From Ornatilinea apprima (GTDB lineage: Bacteria > Chloroflexota > Anaerolineae > Anaerolineales > Anaerolineaceae): DNA of 52,049 nucleotides. The notes below the pieces were generated by a model. The model ran no database searches. It was not told where the DNA came from and saw only the letters and a program-made list of their open reading frames with translations. Made by a program: the position numbers and the translations under genes. Positions 42,430-50,888 of this stretch are shown here, piece after piece; the stretch's first letter is position 1; each line of letters starts with the position of its first letter. Where the stretch lies: contig NZ_LGCL01000013.1 in NCBI RefSeq assembly GCF_001306115.1, positions 1 through 52,049 of the forward strand, given 5' to 3'.

Positions 42430-42957
42430 ATGGAAGAAAAAATGATCGCATTCCTGCGCGAGCACGCCATTCCCTACCAGCGCGTGGAGCACCCGCCCGT
42501 GTATACCTCAGCCGAGTCGGGTTTTTACCTGCAAAACGCGCCGGGCGAAGAGGGCAAGAACCTCTTTTTGACCGATAAAAAAGGCCGGCGCACCTTCCTG
42601 GTGCTGTCGCTGGAGCGCAAGCGCGTGGATTTGAAGGCGCTGGGCGATCTGCTGGGCGCGCCGAAGCTGAAGTTTGCCTCGGAAGAGCGTCTGGCGGAGC
42701 GCCTGGGGGTAACCCCTGGAGCGGTGGACGCGCTGGCGGTAATCAATGATGTGGAGAGCAAAGTGGAGCTGGTGATTGACGCCGATTTGTGGCGCAATGA
42801 GGCCATTCGCAGCCACCCGCTGGTCAACACCGCCACGCTCATTCTGGCACGCGCCGACCTGGAGCGCTTCTTCGCCCTCACCGGGCACACCCCGCTGATT
42901 GTGCCCCTGCCCGAACTGAGCGCGGGCGAGCCATCCGCGCCCGAAGCGGACGCCTGA
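42430..42957 (+). CDS. YbaK/ProX-type prolyl-tRNA editing protein
   Basis: 175-residue aminoacyl-tRNA deacylase of the ProX/YbaK group, which removes Ala or Cys wrongly attached to tRNA-Pro in trans. Visible family marks are the N-terminal YQRVEHPPVYT, GKNLFLTDKKGRRTFLVLSLERKRVDLKAL with the conserved Lys, LGVTPGAVDALAVIND, and the NTATLILAR strand. The length is normal. GGAGAA lies 11 bases before the ATG. The uridine kinase-like gene follows 23 bases downstream. Confidence 0.92.
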   Translation: MEEKMIAFLREHAIPYQRVEHPPVYTSAESGFYLQNAPGEEGKNLFLTDKKGRRTFLVLSLERKRVDLKALGDLLGAPKLKFASEERLAERLGVTPGAVDALAVINDVESKVELVIDADLWRNEAIRSHPLVNTATLILARADLERFFALTGHTPLIVPLPELSAGEPSAPEADA

Positions 42958-42980
42958 GCAGAACAAAAAGGAGAAAGAGC

Positions 42981-43640
42981 ATGCGCCGAGAAGACCTGTT
43001 GGAAGAGCTGGCGCAGTACCTTTTGCGCCATCGTCTCGATCACCCGCTGCGCGTGGGAATCGACGGCATCGACACCGCCGGCAAAACCAGCCTGGCCGAT
43101 GAGCTGAAACCGCTGGTCGAAGCGGCCGGGCGGCCGGTGTTGCGCGCCTCAATAGACGGCTTTCACAACCCGCGAGAGGTGCGCTACCGCCAGGGGGCCG
43201 GATCACCGGAGGGCTACTTCGCCGATTCGTTTGACCTGGAAGCCGCGCGCGGTCTGCTGCTCAATCCGCTGGGGCCGGGCGGCCGTCGGCTGGTGCGCAC
43301 AGCCAGCTACAACGTGCGCCAGGAACGCGAAGTGCAGGCCCCCGAAGTGAAAGTGCCTGCCAACTGCGTGCTGCTGTTTGACGGCATTTTTCTGGCGCGC
43401 CCGGAACTGGCCGGGGCGTTTGATCTGCGCGTTTTTGTGCACATCGATTTTGAGACCTGCCTGGCGCGCGCCGAACTCCGCGACCGCGCCCACCTGGGCG
43501 ACGCGGTGCGCCAGCGCTACCTGCAGCGCTACATTCCGGCGCAGCAGGCCTACCTGGCTGGCTGCCACCCGCGCGAGACGGCCAACGTGGTCATCATCAA
43601 TGATGACCTGGCCAACCCCAGTCTGGAAATTCGGGAGTAA
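42981..43640 (+). CDS. Uridine kinase-like P-loop protein
   Basis: 219-residue nucleoside kinase-like protein. The Walker A motif is GIDTAGKT at residues 29-36, the SIDGFHNPREVRYRQG segment matches the substrate-binding region of uridine/pantothenate kinase-like enzymes, and LLFDGIFLARPEL is the Walker B-like strand. The true substrate is not certain. AAAGGAGAAAG precedes the ATG, and it follows the YbaK gene closely. Confidence 0.88.
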   Translation: MRREDLLEELAQYLLRHRLDHPLRVGIDGIDTAGKTSLADELKPLVEAAGRPVLRASIDGFHNPREVRYRQGAGSPEGYFADSFDLEAARGLLLNPLGPGGRRLVRTASYNVRQEREVQAPEVKVPANCVLLFDGIFLARPELAGAFDLRVFVHIDFETCLARAELRDRAHLGDAVRQRYLQRYIPAQQAYLAGCHPRETANVVIINDDLANPSLEIRE

Positions 43641-43649
43641 AGAGGGAAA

Positions 43650-44597
43650 TCAGGCATTTTCGGGCGCGGGCTTGGGCCGCTTGAAGAGCGTGGCCAGCGC
43701 GCCAAAGGGGAAGAAGTACAGCACCAGCAGGTACGCCAGGGCGGCGCTGCTCACCTGCAGCGCGCTCAGCCCGGCAAACACAAAAATGCTGAGGTGCATT
43801 TTCACCACATTGAGATACGGCATCATTAACATGCGGTCTTGCTGAGTTTCAGCGGCGCGGATAAAGTTGGGGAGCTGCGAGAGCGCGCTGAGCAAAATCA
43901 CCGGCCAGTAATTCACTATACACACGCGGATGAACTCGAACACATTGGGGAAACCGCCGCTTTCGCGCACCAGCGGAAAGAACTGGTTGAGAAACACAGA
44001 ATGCACCAGGTGAAACATGCCAAAGTGAATGGTGAAAAAGGCCAGCGTGAAGAGCGCGCCGCCGATGGAAAGCGACCAGCGCAGGGGCGCGGGGGCCAGC
44101 TCTTGAATCACCTTGCCGCCGGGTGAAGCATCCAGCCCCATACCGCCTCTCAGCGCCTTGGCCGCGATGCCGGTCAGCAGATAGGCATAACCCAGCGTCA
44201 GGCTGGAGATCCACAGGCTCCATACCAGGTCGGTGGTCTGCCAGTTCTGCAGGCGGGCCAGCATCAGCGTTACCAGAAAACTGAAAAACGCCAGAAAAAC
44301 CTGAAACCACAGCGGCAGGTGGTCCAGCGAGAGCTTTTCAAGGCCGCTCACCAGCGCGTCCACCCCGTTGAGCGAGTCGCCCGCGCCGCCTGTTTGCAGG
44401 TGCTGGTAACTGATGCGCGCTTCCAGATCATCGGGGCGCAGCGCCAGCACGCGCCGGTAGCACTCCTCCGCGCGCCGGGTGTCCCCGGCTTCAGACAGCC
44501 GATCGCCCAGCGCTTCCCACGCGTCGGCGTTGGCCGGGTCGCGTTTCACCTGGTAGACCAGAGATTGGTATTGGGGCGGCAGTTTTTTCGCGGGCAT
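43650..44597 (-). CDS. TPR protein with a C-terminal six-TM domain (DUF6498-like)
   Basis: 315-residue protein. Residues 1-75 form a TPR-like pair (ANADAWEALGDRLSEAGDTRRAEECYRRVLALRPDD). From about 95 there are about six membrane helices (FQVFLAFFSFLVTLMLARL, WISSLTLGYAYLLTGIAAKAL, LSIGGALFTLAFFTIHFGMFHLV and others). The membrane part resembles DUF6498; no catalytic residues are recognised. It is convergent with the kinase-like gene. Function is unknown; a role in membrane assembly or scaffolding would be speculative. Confidence 0.7.
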   Translation of the reverse strand: MPAKKLPPQYQSLVYQVKRDPANADAWEALGDRLSEAGDTRRAEECYRRVLALRPDDLEARISYQHLQTGGAGDSLNGVDALVSGLEKLSLDHLPLWFQVFLAFFSFLVTLMLARLQNWQTTDLVWSLWISSLTLGYAYLLTGIAAKALRGGMGLDASPGGKVIQELAPAPLRWSLSIGGALFTLAFFTIHFGMFHLVHSVFLNQFFPLVRESGGFPNVFEFIRVCIVNYWPVILLSALSQLPNFIRAAETQQDRMLMMPYLNVVKMHLSIFVFAGLSALQVSSAALAYLLVLYFFPFGALATLFKRPKPAPENA

Positions 44598-44705
44598 AGA
44601 GATATTGTATCGAAAAGTTCATGGAACGGAAACGATTGATCGCCACAACAAGCAGACTAGAAATTGGCCGCAGTTTTACCGTCTCTGTGCCTGGCGTGCT
44701 CATGC

Positions 44706-44711
44706 TATAAT
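44706..44711 (+). promoter_or_regulatory. -10 box just upstream of the LCP gene
   Basis: A perfect TATAAT ends 11 bases before the ATG at 44723 and no Shine-Dalgarno is present, so the mRNA would be nearly leaderless. Confidence 0.55.
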
Positions 44712-44722
44712 GCGCATACCGT

Positions 44723-45973
44723 ATGAAAACACGCGCTTTCCGTCCTTTCTGGCAGTGGCTCCTGGTGGGGATGACCGCCCTGGGAATCTTTGGCTTGCTG
44801 CTGGCCGCCGGCTGCTCGCCTGCCGCCACGCCCGCGGCAGAGCTTTCGCCCAGCGCCAGCCCCACCCTCTCGGCCACGCCGTCCAACACGCCCACCATCA
44901 CCCTCACCCCCACCATTACCCCGCCCCCCGCCGTGTGGGGCAGCTTCCCCCCGCCCAGCCTGGACCCGGTTACCCCCATCCCACCGCCCATTCAGGGCAT
45001 TCAACTGCCTCAAGGCATCAATGCCATCCTGTTGCTGGGCACCGACCGCAACTCCCCCTACGTGGGGCGCACCGACGCGGTAGTGCTGGTGCTGCATGAC
45101 CCGGCCCATTCGCGCGCCAGCGTCATCTCCCTGCCGCCCGACCTGATGGTGTACATTCCCGGCCAGACTATGCAGCGCCTGCAGGTGGCCTACGCCTTGG
45201 GCGGCTTTGACCTGATGGCGCAGACCCTCGAATACAATTTTGGCATTCGCCCTGACGATTGGGTGCTGCTGCACCTGGACGATTTCTCCGGCCTGGTGGA
45301 TGACCTGGGCGGTTTATTTGTGAACATTCAAAAGGAAGATGAAGAGATCTGCGGCGGGCTGAAGGAAGGCTTCCGCAAGCTTAACGGCAGCAGTGCGCTG
45401 TGCTATGTCAGCTACCGCACCGGGCCGGATGAAAGCAGCCGCAACCGCCGCCAACACGAGGCGCTGCGCCGCCTGCTGATCCAACTGGTGCAGGGCGGCA
45501 CGCTCAACCGCCTGCCCGAATTGTTTGAGAAGTACGCCCCGCGCGTGGATACCAGCCTGGAACTGCCCAGCCTGCTCGATTCAATCCCGCTGCTGCTCAA
45601 CCTGGGCGTGGAAGAGCGCGTGCAGTATTACTCGCTGGTGGATCAGGACCTGACGCCCTGGCAGCTGCCCGGCCCGGCACCGGCAGTGGTGCTGCTGCCC
45701 GACCGCGAGGGGCTGATTGAAATGATATCCGAAGCGGCAGAGTTCGTCTCGCAAGAGGCCGAGCCCAACGAATATGTGGCCACCTTGCAATACGAGCTGA
45801 CTGTCTCACCCACGCCCACCAACACGCCCACCTTCACCCCGTCGCCAACCCGCACCATTACCCCCACCCGTACGGTAACGCGCACGCGCACCATCACCCC
45901 CACCCGCACCGCCACGCGCACGCGCACCATCACCCCCACCGCCACCAGCACCACCCCGGTGCCCTATCCATAA
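44723..45973 (+). CDS. LytR-CpsA-Psr (LCP) family lipoprotein
   Basis: 416-residue exported protein of the LCP family, whose members transfer polymers from lipid carriers to the cell wall or act as pyrophosphatases. The N-terminus has the lipobox LLAAGC (Cys31), then a Ser/Thr/Pro linker. The LCP core runs from INAILLLGTDRN through GRTDAVVLVLHD, VISLPPDLMVYIPG and SYRTGPDESSRNRRQHEALRRL. The C-terminal tail is almost pure Thr/Pro/Arg with a 36-bp DNA repeat (45851-45948). A lipobox at the start of an LCP protein is not the usual arrangement, which is a single transmembrane anchor. Confidence 0.88.
   Translation: MKTRAFRPFWQWLLVGMTALGIFGLLLAAGCSPAATPAAELSPSASPTLSATPSNTPTITLTPTITPPPAVWGSFPPPSLDPVTPIPPPIQGIQLPQGINAILLLGTDRNSPYVGRTDAVVLVLHDPAHSRASVISLPPDLMVYIPGQTMQRLQVAYALGGFDLMAQTLEYNFGIRPDDWVLLHLDDFSGLVDDLGGLFVNIQKEDEEICGGLKEGFRKLNGSSALCYVSYRTGPDESSRNRRQHEALRRLLIQLVQGGTLNRLPELFEKYAPRVDTSLELPSLLDSIPLLLNLGVEERVQYYSLVDQDLTPWQLPGPAPAVVLLPDREGLIEMISEAAEFVSQEAEPNEYVATLQYELTVSPTPTNTPTFTPSPTRTITPTRTVTRTRTITPTRTATRTRTITPTATSTTPVPYP
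45851..45948 (+). repeat. 36-bp tandem repeat encoding Thr/Pro/Arg units in the LCP gene
   Basis: Two complete 36-bp units (45851-45886, 45887-45922) and a partial third encode RTITPTRT-type 12-residue repeats. The identity between units suggests recent slippage expansion. Confidence 0.8.
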
Positions 45974-46054
45974 CGCGGCAGGCAAAAGACGGGTATAATT
46001 CGCACACCGGGCAGCCACTGACGCTGCCTGAATATGTTGTTATGGAGTTTGCCC

Positions 46055-46495
46055 GTGTCTGAACGTTTCTGGGAAACCAAAACCCTTGAAGAAATGACCC
46101 GCGAGGAATGGGAATCGCTGTGCGACGGCTGCGCGCGCTGCTGCATCATCAAGCTGCAAGACGAAGACAGCGACGAGGTCTTTTACACCAACGTGGTGTG
46201 CGACCTGCTGCACCTGCTGGACTGTAAATGCACAAATTATCAGAACCGCTCCACCCTGGTGCCAACCTGCCTGGTGCTCAACCCGCAGTTATGCCGCGAT
46301 CTGGACTGGATCCCTGAGACCTGCGCCTATCGCCTGCTGGCCCTCGGCCAGCCGCTCCCCGACTGGCACCCCCTCGTCTCCGGCGACCCGGAGAGCGTGC
46401 ATAAAGCCGGCATCTCTGTGCGCGGAAAAGTGGTGCATGAGAAAACCGTCGACCCCGACAAGCTGGAAGACCACATCGGCTACTGGGTGGGGTAG
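46055..46495 (+). CDS. YcgN-family cysteine cluster protein
   Basis: 146-residue soluble protein of the YcgN/UPF0260 family. The Cys cluster LCDGCARCC gives Cys23, 26, 29 and 30; other conserved cysteines are in VVCDLLHLLDCKCTNY, PTCLVL and ETCAYRLL. A metal centre is likely, but the function is unknown. The GTG at 46055 (SERFWETKTL, the usual family N-terminus) is preferred over ATG 46034 because GGAG lies 7 bases upstream of it. Confidence 0.92.
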   Translation: MSERFWETKTLEEMTREEWESLCDGCARCCIIKLQDEDSDEVFYTNVVCDLLHLLDCKCTNYQNRSTLVPTCLVLNPQLCRDLDWIPETCAYRLLALGQPLPDWHPLVSGDPESVHKAGISVRGKVVHEKTVDPDKLEDHIGYWVG

Positions 46496-46534
46496 CGGGC
46501 GTATTTTCGCAGAAAACAATACAGCATATCCGGT

Positions 46535-47000
46535 AGGGTGGGAGCAGGGCGGGGCAGCCTGTTCAATGGCAAACCGGCGCGCCCACCCGCCCAAACCCCA
46601 CCAACACAAGCCGATTCTCGACCATGCCTGGTTTCCTGTAGGGTGCCGTTGGCTGCGGACCGAGTCGGCAATGGTGCAAACAGATTGCTGGCTTACCAAT
46701 GGCGCGCAGCCAACGCACCATTTGATCGCCAGCCCAGGCAAGCAGGGTGGGAGCAGGGCGGGGCAGCCTGTTCAATGGCAAACCGGCGCGCCCACCCGCC
46801 CAAACCCCACCAACACAAGCCGATTCTCGACCATGCCTGGTTTCCTGTAGGGTGCCGTTGGCTGCGGACCGAGTCGGCAATGGTGCAAACAGATTGCTGG
46901 CTTACCAATGGCGCGCAGCCAACGCACCATTTGATCGCCAGCCCAGGCAAGCAGGGTGGGAGCAGGGCGGATTAACCCATGCAAAGGTAAACCAGCGGAA
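46535..47000. repeat. 209-bp tandem direct repeat, two full copies plus a partial third
   Basis: Copies begin with AGGGTGGGAGCAGGGCGG at 46535, 46744 and 46953, exactly 209 bases apart. The first two appear identical; the third diverges after about 20 bases into a GGTGGGA...TCCCACC inverted repeat ending near 47020. Each unit contains two palindromic modules: a GGTGGG/CCCACC one and GGTGCCGTTGGCTGC pairing with GCAGCCAACGCACC. The region 46496-47078 has no credible gene; open frames in it are translations of the repeat and come out nearly identical in each copy. Confidence 0.9.
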
Positions 47001-47078
47001 TGATCCGCCCGAATCCCACCAACACAAGCCAATACTTGGGGTAGGGCCCGTAGGCCATGCAATACTCACGAGGAAAAA

Positions 47079-47714
47079 TTGATCAAAGATCTTATCTGGG
47101 ACCTGGACGGTACACTTTTCGACACCTACCCTGCAGTGGTGCGCGCTTTTCAATCCGTTTTTCGCGCTTACCATATTGATCTGCCCGATGAGCAGGTGCT
47201 GAGCCTCACCCGCGTCAGCTACCGCAACTGCGCCAACGTGGTGGCCAGCGCGCACGGGCTGGACGCGGCGCGGATCATGCAGCTGTTCGACCAGGCCTAT
47301 TTGCAAATCCCCCTCAAGACTCAGCCGCCCTTCCCCGGCGCGCCGGAGTTATGCCGCTGGACGGTGGCGCGCGGCGGCAGGAACGTGATTGTTACCCACC
47401 GCGCCGAGTCGACCAGCCTGCGCCTGCTGGAAGGCTTCAACCTGCGCGGCCTGTTCGCCGGTTGGGTAACAGGCGACATGGGCTTTCCGCGCAAGCCCAA
47501 CCCGGCCAGCTTTCTGGCCGCCCTTCAGCGCTTTGATCTGCAACCCGCAACCGCTCTGGCGCTTGGCGACCGCGATCTGGACCTGCAAGCCGCGCTGGCG
47601 GCCGGGGTTCGTTACACCTGCGCCTTTGGGTCAGACCCGTTTGAAACCCGCGCCGACTTTTTCGTTACCGATTTTCGCGACCTGCCGCCCTTGCTGGAGC
47701 GGCATCAGGGTTGA
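47079..47714 (+). CDS. HAD-family hydrolase (phosphoglycolate phosphatase-like)
   Basis: 211-residue HAD phosphatase with motif I WDLDGT (Asp8, Asp10), motif II IVTHR, the conserved lysine in RKPNPASF, and motif IV LALGDRDLDLQAA. The helical cap places it with phosphoglycolate/beta-phosphoglucomutase-like enzymes; substrate unknown. The start is TTG at 47079 with GAGGA five bases upstream; no closer ATG keeps the first strand. Its end overlaps the convergent CPBP gene by 10 bases. It sits directly after the tandem repeats. Confidence 0.88.
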   Translation: MIKDLIWDLDGTLFDTYPAVVRAFQSVFRAYHIDLPDEQVLSLTRVSYRNCANVVASAHGLDAARIMQLFDQAYLQIPLKTQPPFPGAPELCRWTVARGGRNVIVTHRAESTSLRLLEGFNLRGLFAGWVTGDMGFPRKPNPASFLAALQRFDLQPATALALGDRDLDLQAALAAGVRYTCAFGSDPFETRADFFVTDFRDLPPLLERHQG

Positions 47715-48535
47715 GCCGCCCGCGTCGGTTTTCTTCTTCCGGCTTCCCAACGCGCAACAACCAGAATCACCACCATGGCCACCAGCCACAGGCGCATCCA
47801 TTCGGCTGCCAGCGGCAGATCCAGCAGTTCTCCGCTGAAGTTGACCGCGAAGTGCATCAGAATCGCGGAGAGAGTGCTGCTGTCCGTTTGAGTGAAAACC
47901 CAGCCCAGAATCACCGCCTCCAACACAATGCTGACGCTGCGAATCCAGAAAATGCTGCTGAGAAAACCCCATTGGTGCTGGAATGTACCGGGGATCAAAT
48001 ACATGGGCACATGCCAGGCCGCCCACACCGCGCCGGTGATCAGGCTGGCCGCCAGCGGCGATACGCGCCGGTTAAGCCGCTCCTGGGCGTAGCCGCGCCA
48101 GCCCAGCTCTTCGGGCAGCGGCCCGAAGAAAAACAAGAACAAGGCGCTGGAAAGCAGCCCCAGCGGATCGGCCAGCAGACCGAGCGCGGCGCTGAAATCG
48201 GCGCGCGCCAGGCCGCTGAGCTGCGCCAGGCCCATCGCTGACAGGTTAATCGCCGGGAAGAGCAGCACAACCGCCAGCCACCACGCGCCGCGAATGCGTT
48301 TCACGTCTACCACGCGCCGCAAATACGCCTGCCGGTAGGCTTTTCCTTGCGCAAACAGCGCCAGGCTGGCTCCCACAATCAGAGGCCCGCCCGCGCCCAG
48401 GTAAAACAAAAAGGTTGTGGGGCTGGCCCCCATCGGTTGGCCGCTGGCAATCGCGGCGAACAGGCACCCCCAAGATAGTGCGAGGGTGAGCAAAAAATAA
48501 GCCAGGGGTCTTTTCAAAAACGATTCGCGCTGCAT
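47705..48535 (-). CDS. CPBP-family intramembrane metalloprotease
   Basis: 276-residue membrane protein with about eight hydrophobic segments. The CPBP (CAAX-processing-like/bacteriocin-processing) motifs are PEELGWRG (Glu142-143 region), AAWHVPMY with His175, and a later HFAVNFSG His. It should be a site-embedded metalloprotease; the target is unknown. ATG 48535 has GGAGG seven bases upstream; the in-frame start at 48562 has none. It is divergent from a small Cys-rich membrane-protein gene across a perfect inverted repeat. Confidence 0.9.
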   Translation of the reverse strand: MQRESFLKRPLAYFLLTLALSWGCLFAAIASGQPMGASPTTFLFYLGAGGPLIVGASLALFAQGKAYRQAYLRRVVDVKRIRGAWWLAVVLLFPAINLSAMGLAQLSGLARADFSAALGLLADPLGLLSSALFLFFFGPLPEELGWRGYAQERLNRRVSPLAASLITGAVWAAWHVPMYLIPGTFQHQWGFLSSIFWIRSVSIVLEAVILGWVFTQTDSSTLSAILMHFAVNFSGELLDLPLAAEWMRLWLVAMVVILVVARWEAGRRKPTRAAQP

Positions 48536-48564
48536 AGCCTGCCTCCGTTGCGATAAAATCACTT

Positions 48565-48602
48565 TATATACGCAAAACTTTTGCCCGCGTTTTGCGTATG
48601 AT
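48565..48602. promoter_or_regulatory. Divergent promoters joined by a perfect 11-bp inverted repeat
   Basis: ATACGCAAAAC (48568-48578) and GTTTTGCGTAT (48589-48599) are perfect inverted copies with a 10-base spacer, 21 bases centre to centre. Each arm runs into an AT-rich -10-like box: TATGAT at 48597-48602 for the + gene and TATATA (minus strand, about 48570-48565) for the CPBP gene. A single dimeric regulator could control both. Confidence 0.6.
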
Positions 48603-48639
48603 CAATAGAGAATTAATCAAACCTCAAAAGGAGATAGCG

Positions 48640-48837
48640 ATGGACAACCGACCTGGATGCTTATCGGGGCTTCTCAAGCTCTTTCTGCTGGATAAATTGT
48701 TTGACTGGCTGCAAGAACGCTTTGGTTTTGGGCGTGGCTGCATGGGCTGCGGCTGTGGCGTGATTCTGCTGGTGATCTTTCTTCTGCTGGCCGGTTCGGT
48801 GATTTTCGGAACCAACTGGTTGGAAATTGGGTTCTGA
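48640..48837 (+). CDS. Small cysteine-containing single-pass membrane protein
   Basis: 65-residue protein with an amphipathic N-terminal part (LSGLLKLFLLDKLFDWLQERFGFGRG), a CMGCGCG cluster at about 34-40, and one transmembrane helix (VILLVIFLLLAGSVIFG). The three clustered Cys residues at the membrane edge could bind a metal or be lipidated. Not recognised as any named family. AAGGAG lies 7 bases before the ATG. Divergent from the CPBP protease and sharing its control region, so a link between the two is possible. Confidence 0.7.
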   Translation: MDNRPGCLSGLLKLFLLDKLFDWLQERFGFGRGCMGCGCGVILLVIFLLLAGSVIFGTNWLEIGF

Positions 48838-48906
48838 TTGCAGGCGGGTATTTTGATAAGAAAGATTAAAAAACGCTTATATTTTTTGAAATTGTGGTAC
48901 ATTTTT

Positions 48907-48947
48907 AACACCGTGTTGCATTAGCCACCCGTGTGGTGTTTTCTTTT
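48907..48947 (+). terminator. Probable terminator after the small membrane-protein gene
   Basis: AACACC / GGTGTT arms at 48907-48912 and 48935-48940 with inner partial pairing, followed by a T-rich run. Confidence 0.5.
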
Positions 48948-49040
48948 CTTCAAAGAGAGACCCATTGCAACCTGTGGGAACGCCGCTGGAACCCAGAGGG
49001 GGCTGCCTGAGGTGGCGATTTAGAGAAGGATTGGGAAGAA

Positions 49041-50765
49041 GTGGGGGTAACTGTGGTTGCTCAACCCGTTCATGGCGGGTTAGAGGAACAAATTCGTGCA
49101 TTAAATGCGCACGCCAGCGCGTTGGGAGAGTGTGATCCCCGGCGCGCCTTGGAGTTTTGCGAACAGGCTGCCCGCCTCTGCCCCCAGGTGCAACACCCCG
49201 ATGCCCATCTGCGCGCCTGGGCCGACACCCATTACACCCGCGCCTGTCTGCTTACCCACCTCACCAACTTCAATCTGGCTCTTGACGAAGCCCTCAAAGC
49301 CCTGAACGACTTTGAACAGGCCGGAGATTCGCACGGCCGCGCGCGTTCAATGGCGCTGCTGGCCCAGATCGATTACTGCCTGAATGACCTGTCCAGCGCG
49401 CTGCAGCTCTTCCAGGAAGCGCGTGACTTAAGCCGCACCCTGCAGATGGAAGAACTGCAGGCGGTAATTAACAACGGAATTGGCAACATTCTGGTGGAAA
49501 CCGGTTCAGCGGCGGAATCGTTCAGCCAGTTTGAATCGGCGCGGCGCATTTTTGTCGAGCTGGGCAACCAGGCCGGCATCGCCTCCACCTACGACAGCGC
49601 CTGCCAGGCCTACACCGCCCTGCAAGACGCCGCCGCCGCGGTGGAAGCCGGAATGCGCGCCTTGCAGATCTACGAGACGCTGGGCTGCCGGCGCGGAGAG
49701 GCCGCCGCCTTGCTGCGCATTGGCGAAGTCCATTTTTCGTTGGGAGACCACCAGCAGGCCGAGCGGTTTTACCAGGCCTGTGTGGAGATCACCCGTGAGG
49801 TGGATGCCCGCCACATCGAGCTGCCCGCCCGCCTGCGCCTGGCGCAGATCACCGCCGCCCGGGGTAATCCGCAAGACGCGCTCGCCAGCCTGGTAGAGGT
49901 GCTCAACCAGGCCGAAGAGAAAAAGCTGCTGGGGCTGCAGTGCCAGATCCACCAGGCGCTGGCCGAGACCTACAAGCAGGTGGGCGATTTTCGCACCGCC
50001 TTGCTGCACTTTGAGCGCCACCACTCCCTTGAAGAAAACCTCTTTCAAGACGAATCGGAAGCGCGCCTGCAAGCCATGCAAAGCTCGCACGGGCTGGAAA
50101 GCGCGCGCAAAGAAGCTGAAATTTACCAGCTTCGCAATGTGAAGCTGCGCGAAGAGATTGAAGAGCGCAAGCGCATTGAATTGGAGCTGAAGAAGCGCGC
50201 CATCACCGATGACCTCACCGGCTGTTTTAACCGCCGCTACTGGTATGAGCTGGCCCAAAAAGAGCTGGAGCGCATGGCGCGCTACCCGCACGCCCTCTCG
50301 ATTATCATCTTTGACCTCGATCATTTCAAAGAAGTCAACGACCAGTATGGTCATCTGGTAGGCGATGAGGTGCTGACGGCAGTGGTGAAGTGCGCCCAGG
50401 GCTGCCTGCGCAGCGTGGATGTGCTGGCGCGCTACGGCGGCGAAGAGTTTGTGGTGCTGCTGCCCGAGACGAATACCGACAAGGCCGCCTACCTGGCCGA
50501 GCGCCTGCGCAAAGCCCTGCGCTCGCAGGCATTTGAAGTAGCCGCGCGGCGTTTTTCCATCACCGCCAGTTTTGGCGTGGCCGGCGTGGTCGACCAGCCA
50601 CCCAGCAAGATCGATGATCTGCTGGAAAAGGCCGACCAGGCGCTGATGACCGCCAAACGCGCCGGGCGCAACCGCGTGCTGGTCTGGCAGGACACCGCCA
50701 GTAACGCTCAGCCCAAAGCGCAGCCGCAGGCCAACCGCTTGCCGGGCGGCGATTCCCTCCATTAA
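49041..50765 (+). CDS. TPR-repeat diguanylate cyclase (TPR-GGDEF)
   Basis: 574-residue soluble protein. Residues 1 to about 360 are tandem tetratricopeptide repeats (for example LDEALKALNDFEQAGDSHGRA, AVINNGIGNILVETGSAAESF), then a coiled-coil linker (ARKEAEIYQLRNVKLREEIEERKRIELELKKR) leads into a GGDEF domain. GGEEF is at residues 466-470 with the inhibitory RSVD site five residues before it. The catalytic domain is complete, unlike the cyclase at the left end. It would make c-di-GMP in response to a partner bound by the TPRs. GTG at 49041 is the likely start, with GGAAGAA upstream. Confidence 0.93.
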   Translation: MGVTVVAQPVHGGLEEQIRALNAHASALGECDPRRALEFCEQAARLCPQVQHPDAHLRAWADTHYTRACLLTHLTNFNLALDEALKALNDFEQAGDSHGRARSMALLAQIDYCLNDLSSALQLFQEARDLSRTLQMEELQAVINNGIGNILVETGSAAESFSQFESARRIFVELGNQAGIASTYDSACQAYTALQDAAAAVEAGMRALQIYETLGCRRGEAAALLRIGEVHFSLGDHQQAERFYQACVEITREVDARHIELPARLRLAQITAARGNPQDALASLVEVLNQAEEKKLLGLQCQIHQALAETYKQVGDFRTALLHFERHHSLEENLFQDESEARLQAMQSSHGLESARKEAEIYQLRNVKLREEIEERKRIELELKKRAITDDLTGCFNRRYWYELAQKELERMARYPHALSIIIFDLDHFKEVNDQYGHLVGDEVLTAVVKCAQGCLRSVDVLARYGGEEFVVLLPETNTDKAAYLAERLRKALRSQAFEVAARRFSITASFGVAGVVDQPPSKIDDLLEKADQALMTAKRAGRNRVLVWQDTASNAQPKAQPQANRLPGGDSLH

Positions 50766-50888
50766 TCCCTCATTCCCCCTACAATGGTCTGGTCAGGCCT
50801 CGCTTTGTGGTTAAAATAAGACCAGGTTTTGTTTTGCATTTCATAGCTACGCTGCCCGCGCCCAGCGCGGGAGAGAAGGAGAGCCGGT

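Noticed and set aside
46535..47082. Open frames of 60-145 residues on both strands of the 209-bp repeats
   Set aside because: The predicted peptides recur almost identically in each copy, have no ribosome sites and simply follow the repeat sequence.
48948..49040. Possible riboswitch before the TPR-GGDEF gene
   Set aside because: GC-rich pairing is possible, but no conserved c-di-GMP or other aptamer blocks could be recognised.
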